Shown here: positions 45,628-53,192 of the stretch, piece after piece
Layout of the letters: every line of letters begins with the position of its first letter
How positions within the stretch are numbered: position 1 is the first letter of the stretch
Position numbers and translations under genes: made by a program
From: SHVO01 sp050250575
GTDB taxonomy: Bacteria > Pseudomonadota > Alphaproteobacteria > Rhodospirillales > Rhodospirillaceae
Direction of reading: 5' to 3'
Length of the DNA: 64,000 bases
NCBI GenBank assembly: GCA_050250575.1
Contig: JBFWOJ010000002.1
Location: 186,001 to 250,000, forward strand
Notes under the pieces: model-generated
Databases searched by the model: none
Told to the model about the DNA's origin: nothing
The model's input: the letters and a program-made list of their open reading frames with translations, nothing else

Positions 45628-47604
45628 ATGTTGCGCGCAGCAGTTCGGTTCGTGATAAGGGCGATCGTCCTCACGCTCATCTTGGTGGTGGGGGTGCACC
45701 TTCCGGCCGCGGATGCCCGCGCCGAGACCCCGCTCGTGCGCCCGACAAGCACCGACACGGTACGATTCGCGCGCGAACTCGAAATCCTCGAGGATCCCAC
45801 CGGTGCGGCCACGCTGACCGACGTGATGGGCCAGCTGAACGACCAATTCAAACCGGCGGGCACGGCCCGGCCCGTCTTTGGCGTCTCGCGGGGCGCGGCA
45901 TGGACGCGCATCGATGTCGACTTATCGCAAGACCCCGCGCGCGCCACGCGCCGCGCTCAGTTCAGCGCGCTCCATCCCGACACCGCCTCGTTCTTCATCG
46001 TCGACGAGGCTGGACAGGTGCTCCGCACGTTCAATGGCGGTCTCGACGTTCCCGGCAGCAATACGCACCGCCATTTTTCGGTGGATGTGGGCGACCTCGG
46101 CGTCGAGCGCTTCAGGCTCTATGCGCGGATCACGACGCACTACATCTCCACGCTCGGCCAGGCGCTCGTCACCGCCGAGGAGGAAACGCGCGCGGAGATG
46201 GCGGTCGAGCGGATGATCGGCCCGCTCTTCGGCGCGATGCTCCTCGCGCTCTTATTCTCGCTGCTGCTGTGGGCTCACCTGCGTGCGGCGGTCTATGGAT
46301 ATGGATTCGCCGTGATTCTGTGCATCGTCATCACGGCGCAGCCGCATTTGAATCTCGACCGTATCCTTTGGCCCGCCGCGCTGCAGGACGGAAGCCTCAC
46401 GCGGCTGGTGTACCTGGGCGGGTCCGGGCTGGTTCACGCCTTCGGAGTGATGTTCACCTCCTTCTTTCTCGGCGTTCCTCAACGCCGCCCACGCCTGCAC
46501 AAAATCGCCCAAGGCGCAGCGACACTCATCGGCGGCGGGATGGTGATGGCGGTATTCGTCGCGCCCTATAGTTTCCCGGCGGTGCTCATTGCAAGCATGG
46601 CTCTCGCGACGGCCGTCATCGTCGCTATTCTCATCGATGCCATACGGGCGAGGCTTCGTTCGGCCGTGGTGTATGCGGTTATCGCCGCGCCATTCGTCGT
46701 ATGCCTGCTGCTGACCAATGTCGCCAGCTATAACATCATCACTGAACATCCGATCTCCATCGCACTGGCGGTGATCGGGCTGACCTTTCTTGTGGTCGGG
46801 ATCACTTTTGGACTTGCCGACGGCTTTCGACAGAATCTCGAAACGAAGGTGCGGGAGCGTACCGCCGAGCTTTCCGTTGCCAACGCGGCTCTGCACGAGG
46901 CGCATGAGGCCAAAAATCGCATGCTGGGCGTGGTCGCGCACGACCTCCGCAATCCCCTCTCGGGCATTCGCGCAGCGGCGCAGCTGTTGCTTGAGATTCC
47001 GCTCGATCAGGTACGGCGGGAAGCGCTGCTGCGGACCATTCGCGACGGTGCAGACGTGACTTTGGGCATGACGGAGGACCTGCTGGACGTCGCCGCCATC
47101 CGCGAGGGCAAGGTCGAGCTGACGCCGGATGCCATCGATCTTTCCAGTCTCGTGGAAGGTCGCGCCGATCTGCTCCGCATGACCGCGCAGACCAAGGACA
47201 TCCGCTTGAACCTCGATCTGGCGAAGATCCCGCCGGTGTGGGCGGACGCAAAACGCGCGGCCCAGGTTCTCGACAACCTGGTCAGCAACGCCGTGAAATA
47301 CTCGCCCCGCAACGGCGAAGTCAGCATCGAAGTGCGGGCGATCGACGGCCGCGCCCGGCTAGCGGTCGTCGACCAGGGCCAGGGGATTCCGCCCGATGAA
47401 CTCGATGATATCTTCGAGCCGTTCGAACGGGCATCGACGAAACCGACGGGCGGCGAACGCAGTATTGGATTAGGACTCGCTATTGTGAAACGCCTGGTCG
47501 AGGCTCAGAGCGGCGAAATCAAAGTTCAGAGCGCGCCCGGTCGCGGGTCTCGCTTCGAAATGTTTCTGCCCTTTGCCACCACGGTTTCGCGCGCGCCGGC
47601 ATGA
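45628..47604 (+). CDS. Sensor histidine kinase with 7TM-DISM input
   Basis: The 658-residue protein has a signal or first helix (about 8-28), a periplasmic DISMED2-like beta domain (30-190) and seven helices (about 195-395). HisKA follows with phospho-acceptor His438 in VAHDLRNPLSG, then HATPase with DNLVSNAVKYS (N box), VDQGQGIP (G1), FEPFERAS (F box) and GLGLAIVKRL (G2). It should sense a small, possibly carbohydrate, ligand in the periplasm. No response-regulator gene is adjacent, so it is an orphan kinase in this window. The stop overlaps the DUF488 start (ATGA). Confidence 0.93.
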   Translation: MLRAAVRFVIRAIVLTLILVVGVHLPAADARAETPLVRPTSTDTVRFARELEILEDPTGAATLTDVMGQLNDQFKPAGTARPVFGVSRGAAWTRIDVDLSQDPARATRRAQFSALHPDTASFFIVDEAGQVLRTFNGGLDVPGSNTHRHFSVDVGDLGVERFRLYARITTHYISTLGQALVTAEEETRAEMAVERMIGPLFGAMLLALLFSLLLWAHLRAAVYGYGFAVILCIVITAQPHLNLDRILWPAALQDGSLTRLVYLGGSGLVHAFGVMFTSFFLGVPQRRPRLHKIAQGAATLIGGGMVMAVFVAPYSFPAVLIASMALATAVIVAILIDAIRARLRSAVVYAVIAAPFVVCLLLTNVASYNIITEHPISIALAVIGLTFLVVGITFGLADGFRQNLETKVRERTAELSVANAALHEAHEAKNRMLGVVAHDLRNPLSGIRAAAQLLLEIPLDQVRREALLRTIRDGADVTLGMTEDLLDVAAIREGKVELTPDAIDLSSLVEGRADLLRMTAQTKDIRLNLDLAKIPPVWADAKRAAQVLDNLVSNAVKYSPRNGEVSIEVRAIDGRARLAVVDQGQGIPPDELDDIFEPFERASTKPTGGERSIGLGLAIVKRLVEAQSGEIKVQSAPGRGSRFEMFLPFATTVSRAPA

Positions 47605-48032
47605 AGCTTTTCACCATCGGCTTCACGCAGAAGACCGCGAAAACGTTCTTCACCATGCTTAAGGAGGCCGAAGTGAAGCATCTGGTCGACGTGCGGCTCA
47701 ACAACGTCTCTCAGCTCGCCGGCTTCACGAAACGCGACGACCTTGCTTTCTTCGCGAGGTCGATCTGCGGCATTCCCTACAGTCATATCCTCGACCTCGC
47801 GCCGACCGCGGAGATTCTCACTGCGTTCAAGAAGAACAAAGGCGACTGGAAGCCCTACGAGAAGCAGTTCAACGCGCTGATCACGGCCCGAAAGATCGAG
47901 AACATGGACCCCAAGCTATTCGAGGGCGCCTGCCTACTCTGCAGCGAACCGACGCCGCACCACTGCCACCGGCGCTTGGTCGCCGAGTATCTCGGCAAGC
48001 ATTGGAAAGGCGTGTCCGTCACGCATCTTTAG
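47601..48032 (+). CDS. DUF488 domain protein
   Basis: This 143-residue protein begins LFTIGFTQKTAKTFFTML and has DVRLNNVSQLAGF, GIPYSHILDLAPT and LLCSEPTPHHCHRRLVAEYL. These are the conserved blocks of the DUF488 family (TIGFxxxxxxxF, DVR, CxE..HCHR). The Cys and His cluster near residue 115-122 suggests a metal or catalytic site. The biochemical role of this family is not established. It is translationally coupled to the histidine kinase and ends 14 bases inside the convergent OGFr-domain gene. Confidence 0.88.
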   Translation: MKLFTIGFTQKTAKTFFTMLKEAEVKHLVDVRLNNVSQLAGFTKRDDLAFFARSICGIPYSHILDLAPTAEILTAFKKNKGDWKPYEKQFNALITARKIENMDPKLFEGACLLCSEPTPHHCHRRLVAEYLGKHWKGVSVTHL

Positions 48033-48519
48033 TGGCGCGCCAAAACTGCAGCGTACGATCCGCAATTGCCGCTTTGCCTTCTTTCGCGGCGATGTCGACA
48101 AGGCAGGAAAGCAGCGAGTCCGCTTGCGCCGTCAGCGCCGCATGGCGCAGAAACAGCATGATCCGGGTCAGGCGCAAATGATTGTGGTTCAACGGCTGCA
48201 GCCAATGCGCGGCGGCGGAAAAATCGGCGGAGCGTCCGATATGCGGTCCGCGCTCCAATCCGTAAAACCTCAACATCAGATCGAGCGAGCGGAGCGCGCG
48301 GGCCTGAAGATCCGTGTCCGTGCGGAAAGCGGCAATATCGGCCGCAGTGAGCAGCGGCGCGCTGGGATTGAAACGGCTTCGTTCCGGCAGCGGAAACAGC
48401 CATTGAATGTAGTCGTGGACCATCTCCAGACGCTTCGCGTCCCAAGCCCAGATCTGTTCGATCGTCCGCCCGGCGGCGTCGGTTCCGACGCCGCGATAGA
48501 AGTCCAGGAGCTCGCTCAT
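48019..48519 (-). CDS. Opioid-growth-factor-receptor (OGFr) conserved-region protein
   Basis: This 166-residue protein contains RLEMVHDYIQWLFPLPERSRFNPSAPLL near residue 30. This pattern (DYIQWLFP followed by NP.AP.L) is the signature of the OGFr conserved region, a domain also found in scattered bacteria and in fungi. The rest is helical, with HLRLTRIMLFLRHAAL. The function in bacteria is unknown. It is a single gene, convergent with DUF488. Confidence 0.75.
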   Translation of the reverse strand: MSELLDFYRGVGTDAAGRTIEQIWAWDAKRLEMVHDYIQWLFPLPERSRFNPSAPLLTAADIAAFRTDTDLQARALRSLDLMLRFYGLERGPHIGRSADFSAAAHWLQPLNHNHLRLTRIMLFLRHAALTAQADSLLSCLVDIAAKEGKAAIADRTLQFWRATKDA

Positions 48520-48544
48520 GCGCCGATCCTAAGTCCGCGCGCGC

Positions 48545-48577
48545 AAAAAAGCGCGCGCCGAGGGGCCGGCGCGCGCT
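48545..48577 (-). terminator. Rho-independent terminator of the small heat-shock gene
   Basis: On the minus strand an 11-bp perfect GC stem (arms 48567-48577 and 48550-48560, AGCGCGCGCCG/CGGCGCGCGCT) with a six-base loop is followed by a T run (48545-48550). It lies about 37 bases after the hsp20 stop. Confidence 0.9.
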
Positions 48578-48613
48578 GGAATGAACCAGATCTGTTTGCC
48601 TATCGTGCGAGGC

Positions 48614-49066
48614 TTATGCGGCCTGCTCGATGGTCTTCGGCGTATTGCCGTTGCTGGCGGCAATGGCGACCTTGCGCGGCTTCAAGGCTTCCGGAATTTC
48701 GCGCTTGAGATCGATGTGCAACAGGCCATTTTCCATCGTCGCGCCGGTCACCTGGATATGGTCGGCCAGTTCGAATTTGCGTTCGAAGGACCGGCCGGCA
48801 ATGCCGCGATGGAGGTAGGTCATCGCCGCCTCATCCTGCGAGGTCTTGCCGCGGACCGTCAGAGTGTGATTCTCGACCTGCACATCGAGGTCCTTGTCGG
48901 CAAATCCGGCGACCGCAAACGTGATGCGGTAGGCGTCGTCACCGGCCTTCGCGATGTTGTACGGCGGATAAGAGGGAGCGTCGTTGAGCGTCGCGTCGAA
49001 CAGACGGGTCAGGTTGTCGAAACCGACAGACGCGCGATAAAGAGGGGAAAGGTCGAAGGTACGCAT
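48614..49066 (-). CDS. Small heat-shock protein (Hsp20/IbpA type)
   Basis: This 150-residue alpha-crystallin-domain chaperone begins MRTFDLSPLYRASVGFDNLTR, the IbpA-type N terminus. It continues with PPYNIAKAGDDAYRITFAVAGF, LTVRGKTSQDEA, YLHRGIAGRSFERKFELAD and GLLHIDLKREIPE. It binds unfolding proteins and holds them for DnaK/ClpB. The start at 49066 has GGAGGA upstream; that Shine-Dalgarno is buried in a ROSE-like hairpin, so translation is probably heat-controlled. A terminator follows the gene. Confidence 0.96.
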   Translation of the reverse strand: MRTFDLSPLYRASVGFDNLTRLFDATLNDAPSYPPYNIAKAGDDAYRITFAVAGFADKDLDVQVENHTLTVRGKTSQDEAAMTYLHRGIAGRSFERKFELADHIQVTGATMENGLLHIDLKREIPEALKPRKVAIAASNGNTPKTIEQAA

Positions 49067-49069
49067 AGG

Positions 49070-49094
49070 GAATATCCTCCAATGAGCAATATTC
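49070..49094 (-). promoter_or_regulatory. ROSE-like RNA thermometer hairpin over the hsp20 ribosome-binding site
   Basis: On the minus strand this 25-base hairpin has a perfect outer stem GAATAT/ATATTC. Inside it TTGCTC lies opposite GGAGGA. The TTGCT opposite the Shine-Dalgarno with a single G-G mismatch is the defining feature of ROSE thermometers of rhizobial and other proteobacterial hsp20 genes. It ends four bases before the start codon. At low temperature the ribosome site would be closed and on heating it would open. Upstream GC-rich inverted repeats in the leader (49095-49200) may form the accessory hairpins. Confidence 0.75.
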
Positions 49095-49234
49095 AAAGAG
49101 CGCGTTGATCAAGCTGCCGGGCCGGGGCTGGCCATAACGAGAAACCTCTCGCCACATCCGCATCCCTCAGCCGCGGCGCGCCTAAAAGGCCGCGCCCGTT
49201 GGCCGTGCAGGCCCCGAAGGCGCCTACGGAGGTG

Positions 49235-49262
49235 ATTTAAGGCGGGATTGGCGGCACGCAAG
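49235..49262 (-). promoter_or_regulatory. Candidate heat-shock sigma (RpoH) promoter of hsp20
   Basis: On the minus strand CTTG (49259-49262) is followed after 16 bases by CCTTAAAT (49235-49242). This is close to the alphaproteobacterial RpoH pattern of CTTG and a C(C/T)TAT-like -10. Transcription from here would give a leader of about 160 bases, as expected for a ROSE-type 5' UTR. Confidence 0.4.
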
Positions 49263-49314
49263 AGGGCCGGCGCGATTTTTCGTCGCGGGAAAAAACGTGC
49301 CGAATCAACTCCTT

Positions 49315-49881
49315 TTAGTGCGGCAGCTCGGCTTCATGGGGCACCGCATCGTCGCGCCGGTCCTCGTCGCGATGGACCATGGCGATGCGGCGCAGGTCTT
49401 TCAGGACGGGGTCGAGCGCCTTGATCTTCTTTTCCAGCTCGGCGCGGAAAGCCGGCGGCAGGTCCCCCTGCAGCAGCCGGCCGACGATATCGCACTGTTT
49501 AGCGAGCGAGTTGACCGCGTCGATCAGGCTGCGGGATTTCGGCGTATGGGAATCATGCACCGATCGCAGGTTGTTCATCAGCATGTGGATCATGGCCCTG
49601 ATGAAGGGATCGGCCTTCTTCATCTTTTCGAGCATGGTCTCGATGGGAATGACGGTGAGCTTGGAATCCTCGAGCGCGAATGCCGTCGCCATGCGCGGAG
49701 AGCCGTCGATCACGGCCATCTCGCCGAAAAGCTCGCCCTTGCGCACAGTGGCGAGGGGGATCTTGCGGCCCTGAGCTTCGCGATAAAGGCCGACGGCGCC
49801 GCTGTTGACGATGTAAGCGGCGTCACCGCTCTCACCTTGCTTGAACAGCACCTTCCCTTTGGGAAACGTCACAACGTCCAC
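49315..49881 (-). CDS. Cyclic-nucleotide-binding domain protein
   Basis: This 188-residue protein has one cNMP-binding beta-roll (about residues 5-110). It contains FKQGESGDAAYIVNSGAVGLY and GELFGEMAVIDGSPRMATAFA, the phosphate-binding cassette with Glu and Arg present. A helical C-terminal part follows. No helix-turn-helix is evident, so it is not a CRP-type regulator. The start is GTG, with GGAG upstream. It lies 69 bases after korB on the same strand and may share its transcript. Its partner is unknown. Confidence 0.86.
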   Translation of the reverse strand: MDVVTFPKGKVLFKQGESGDAAYIVNSGAVGLYREAQGRKIPLATVRKGELFGEMAVIDGSPRMATAFALEDSKLTVIPIETMLEKMKKADPFIRAMIHMLMNNLRSVHDSHTPKSRSLIDAVNSLAKQCDIVGRLLQGDLPPAFRAELEKKIKALDPVLKDLRRIAMVHRDEDRRDDAVPHEAELPH

Positions 49882-49950
49882 CGCGCCCCACTCCGCGATC
49901 CCATCCCGTTATTTTTCAACGGTTTTTACGGGAAGTCAAAGAGGAACGGA

Positions 49951-50976
49951 CTATGCGACCTGCCAAGTGTTGCCAGCCCGCATGAGTTTGTCGAGGTCGC
50001 CCGGCCCCTTGGCACGCGCGGACGCTTCTTGCGCGGCCACAGCCATCTCATAGGACTGGGGCGCCGGATCGCAATAGATCACACCCAGCACCTCGGGGAA
50101 CTGCGGCGGCCGCAGCGCCGCGAGAAGCCCCGCGAGCACGCGGTTTTTCTCGTCGTGAACCAGGACATCGGCCTCCGTGACGCCATCTTGGCCGATCGTG
50201 ACGATCTCGAGGGCGAAGGTCCGGCTATTGAGGCGCAGGCCCTTGTTGCGCTCCTTGCCGAAGATCATGCGCTCGCCGTGCCTGACGTGCAGCTGCTTGT
50301 CGGCGGCGACCGCCTTCTCGGTGAAATCCGCAAAGGCGGCGTCATTGTAGACGATGCAGTTCTGGATGATTTCGATAAACGATGCGCCTTTGTGCGCGCG
50401 CGCCCGCGTGAAAAGCTCGCCAAGCTCCTTCGCCTGGACGTCGATACCGCGGGCCACGAAACGCGCGTTACAGCCGAGGGCAAAGGTGCACGCTTCCGCC
50501 GGGCTGTCGACCGAGCCCATGGGCGTCGAGGGCGATTTCACGCCGACGCGCGAGGTCGGCGAATACTGCCCTTTGGTGAGGCCGTAAATCTCGTTGTTGA
50601 ACAGCAGAATATTGATGTCGACATTGCGGCGCAGGGCGTGGAACAGGTGATTGCCGCCGATGGACATGGCGTCCCCGTCGCCCGTGACCATCCAGACATC
50701 GAGTTCGGGCCGCGACAGCTTGAGGCCGGTCGCGATCGCCGGCGCGCGGCCGTGGATCGTGTGGAAGCCGTAAGTCGCCATGTAATAAGGGAAGCGCGAC
50801 GAGCAGCCGATGCCGGACACGAAGACCGTGTTCTCCGGCCGCACGCCCATGTCTGCGAGAGCCTTATGCATCGCCTTCAGGATGGCGTAGTCGCCGCAAC
50901 CGGGGCACCAGCGCACCTCCTGATCGGAAGCAAAGTCCTTGGGCGCAAGTTTCTCGGGCTGAACCTGGACGTTCAT
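49951..50976 (-). CDS. korB: 2-oxoacid:ferredoxin oxidoreductase beta subunit (KorB-like)
   Basis: This 341-residue TPP-binding subunit has WCPGCGDY (Cys24, Cys27) and GIGCSSR (Cys58), which are cluster ligands. The TPP motif is GDGDAMSIGGNHLFHALRRN...NNEIYGLTKGQ. With KorA it oxidatively decarboxylates 2-oxoglutarate (or another 2-oxoacid) to the acyl-CoA and reduces ferredoxin; the reverse reaction fixes CO2. It follows korA by two bases. A candidate electron acceptor, FdxA, is encoded about 8 kb away on the same strand. Confidence 0.93.
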   Translation of the reverse strand: MNVQVQPEKLAPKDFASDQEVRWCPGCGDYAILKAMHKALADMGVRPENTVFVSGIGCSSRFPYYMATYGFHTIHGRAPAIATGLKLSRPELDVWMVTGDGDAMSIGGNHLFHALRRNVDINILLFNNEIYGLTKGQYSPTSRVGVKSPSTPMGSVDSPAEACTFALGCNARFVARGIDVQAKELGELFTRARAHKGASFIEIIQNCIVYNDAAFADFTEKAVAADKQLHVRHGERMIFGKERNKGLRLNSRTFALEIVTIGQDGVTEADVLVHDEKNRVLAGLLAALRPPQFPEVLGVIYCDPAPQSYEMAVAAQEASARAKGPGDLDKLMRAGNTWQVA

Positions 50977-50978
50977 GG

Positions 50979-52871
50979 CTACTTACTCCCGCCGAGTTGC
51001 GCGTGAATGGCGCTTTCGACTTCGGCGATCTTGAGGGGCTGTCCGGTGACCTTGAGCAGGCCCTTGGCGTCGACAAGATACTGGCCCCGCAGGAGCTGCA
51101 GCATCTGACCGTTGTTCATTTCCGCCACCAGCACTTTTTCGTAGCTCTTCAGCAGGGTGCCGAGATTGCGGGGCAGCGGCCACACATGGCGAATGTGAAT
51201 ATGCGAAACGTCGTAACCTTTGGCGCGCATGTTCGCGACACCGCGGTTGATCGGACCGAAAGTGGAACCCCATCCGACAACCGCCAGCTTGCCCTTGGTC
51301 TCGCCGATTTCGACGCCCTGCTCCGGGATATCGTTAGCAATGCCGTTGATCTTGGCGGCGCGGGTGTCGGTCATCTTCTGATGGTTGGCCGCATCGTAGG
51401 AGATGTTGCCCGAGTTATAGTCCTTCTCGATGCCGCCGATGCGGTGCATCAGCCCCGGCGTGCCGGGGACCGCCCATACGCGCGCGAGCGTTTTATCGTC
51501 GCGCAGGAACGGATGGAAACCGGCAGGATCGGTGTGGAACTGCACCTTGAACGGCTTGAAGTCCGCCATGCTCGGAATGCGCCACGGCTCGGCGGCGTTG
51601 GCGATGTAGCCGTCGGAGAGCAACATCACCGGAGTCATGTACTTCGTGGCCAGCCGCACCGCCTCGATGGCCACCTCGAAGCAATCACCGGGCGAGCGCG
51701 AAGCGATCACGGGAATGGGCGCATCGGCATTGCGACCAAAAACGGCGAGGAACAGGTCGGACTGCTCGGTCTTGGTCGGAAGGCCCGTCGAGGGACCGCC
51801 GCGTTGCGTATTTACGACAACGAGCGGAAGTTCGGTGGAGATAGCCAGGCCGATGGCCTCGGTCTTGAGCGCGATGCCGGGGCCGGACGACGCCGTGACG
51901 CCGAGCTTGCCGGCATAGGAGGCGCCGATCGCCGCGCAACAGGCGGCGATTTCGTCCTCTGCCTGGAAGGTCGTGACCCCGTACTGCTTCATGCGTGCCA
52001 GGATGTGCAGGATCGGCGACGACGGTGTGATGGGATACGAGGCGAGCACCATTTCGAGGCCCGCGAGCTGCGCCCCGGCGGCGAGGCCCCACGACAGCGC
52101 TTCGGCGCCCGACACGAGCCGGTATGTGCCCGGATCGACCTTGACGCTCGGCATCGAGATCGGAGCGACGGCACCCGAAAGCTCATGGGTCTCGCCATAA
52201 GCGTGCCCGGCGTTCAGGGCGGCGAGGTTGGCTTTGCCGATCGGATCTTCCGCGCCGAACTTACGCGCGATGTATTCCATCGTCGACTTGAGCTCGCGGT
52301 CGTACATCCAGGACACGAGCCCCAGCACCCACAGGTTTTTGGTGCGCAAAGCCTCCTTCTGCGAGACCCCGAACGGCTTTGCGACCTCGAGCGCTTGGGC
52401 GGAGATATCGATCTCCATCACCCGGAATTCTTTGAGCGTGCCGTCGGTGCGGGGATCGACGTTAAAGCCGGCGCGCTTGATGTCTTTCTCCTTGAACGCG
52501 CCGGAATCGAGAATGACGAGGCCTCCTTTGCGCAGGCCCTTGTAGTTCACCATCAGCGCCGCAGGATTGAGCGCGACCAGCACGTCAGGCTGGTCGCCTG
52601 CGGTCTTTACGAGGCGAGAACCGAAGTTGATCTGAAAGGCCGAGACGCCGTAGGTCGTTCCCGTGGGCGCGCGGATCTCGGCGGGGAAGTCGGGGAACGT
52701 TGCGAGCGAATTTCCAATCAGTGCGGTCTCTTGCGAGAACTGGCTGCCGAGCAGCTGGACGCCGTCACCGGAATCGCCGGCAAAGCGCACAACGATGGCA
52801 TCGGCTTCGGATTTTTGGACTGGCGCGCCTGCGGGCGCGCCGCTTCGTATGTCGTTGGCCTGCAAGTTCAT
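50979..52871 (-). CDS. korA: 2-oxoacid:acceptor oxidoreductase alpha subunit with fused gamma domain (KorA-like)
   Basis: The 630-residue protein joins an N-terminal gamma domain (about 25-215; RFAGDSGDGVQLLGSQFSQE, PAEIRAPTGTTYGVS) to an alpha domain (about 240-600; YPITPSSPILHILARMKQYG, QAEDEIAACCAAIGASYAGK). This fused two-subunit form without its own ferredoxin domain is the aerobic KorAB type found in mycobacteria and many proteobacteria, where it can replace or complement 2-oxoglutarate dehydrogenase. A GGGAGA ribosome site lies seven bases upstream of the ATG. Substrate preference for 2-oxoglutarate is inferred from the family type. Confidence 0.93.
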   Translation of the reverse strand: MNLQANDIRSGAPAGAPVQKSEADAIVVRFAGDSGDGVQLLGSQFSQETALIGNSLATFPDFPAEIRAPTGTTYGVSAFQINFGSRLVKTAGDQPDVLVALNPAALMVNYKGLRKGGLVILDSGAFKEKDIKRAGFNVDPRTDGTLKEFRVMEIDISAQALEVAKPFGVSQKEALRTKNLWVLGLVSWMYDRELKSTMEYIARKFGAEDPIGKANLAALNAGHAYGETHELSGAVAPISMPSVKVDPGTYRLVSGAEALSWGLAAGAQLAGLEMVLASYPITPSSPILHILARMKQYGVTTFQAEDEIAACCAAIGASYAGKLGVTASSGPGIALKTEAIGLAISTELPLVVVNTQRGGPSTGLPTKTEQSDLFLAVFGRNADAPIPVIASRSPGDCFEVAIEAVRLATKYMTPVMLLSDGYIANAAEPWRIPSMADFKPFKVQFHTDPAGFHPFLRDDKTLARVWAVPGTPGLMHRIGGIEKDYNSGNISYDAANHQKMTDTRAAKINGIANDIPEQGVEIGETKGKLAVVGWGSTFGPINRGVANMRAKGYDVSHIHIRHVWPLPRNLGTLLKSYEKVLVAEMNNGQMLQLLRGQYLVDAKGLLKVTGQPLKIAEVESAIHAQLGGSK

Positions 52872-53192
52872 ATGGTCATCTCCCGAACGGGGTCAGCGCC
52901 CAACAAAGATCTTGCGTCACAAGGCGCGTGTCCGGACGGAAGGCTCGCTTCTCCTGAACACACGAGAGACAGTGTAACGGACATATCGCGCAGGCTTAAT
53001 CAAAAAAGGCACTCATTTCGGACGCTTTGCGCGCCCGGATTCCAACGGCGCTTGACCTAGAGCACCCGGTTCGGCCGGTCAATCGGGTAGCTCAAAAAAC
53101 CACGTGGAGTCAGGGGCTAACACGAGCGGAGCCAAATTTCGCCTCGGCGGCTCAAGGTGTGCTTACCTAAGACTGCATCGGCACTTTTTCGC
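52872..53192. other. Intergenic region between korA and metC
   Basis: These 321 bases hold the leader of the korAB operon and the 3' flank of the metC-type gene. No coding sequence, repeat or clear terminator is supported. A promoter for korA must lie here, but no hexamer pair was convincing. Confidence 0.4.

Noticed and set aside
48531..48580. Alternating GC run as a possible special DNA structure
   Set aside because: It is fully explained by the stem of the hsp20 terminator on the minus strand.
49297..53060. Two long open frames on the plus strand (about 569 and 687 codons)
   Set aside because: They are antisense to the cNMP gene, korB and korA, which carry clear cofactor motifs.
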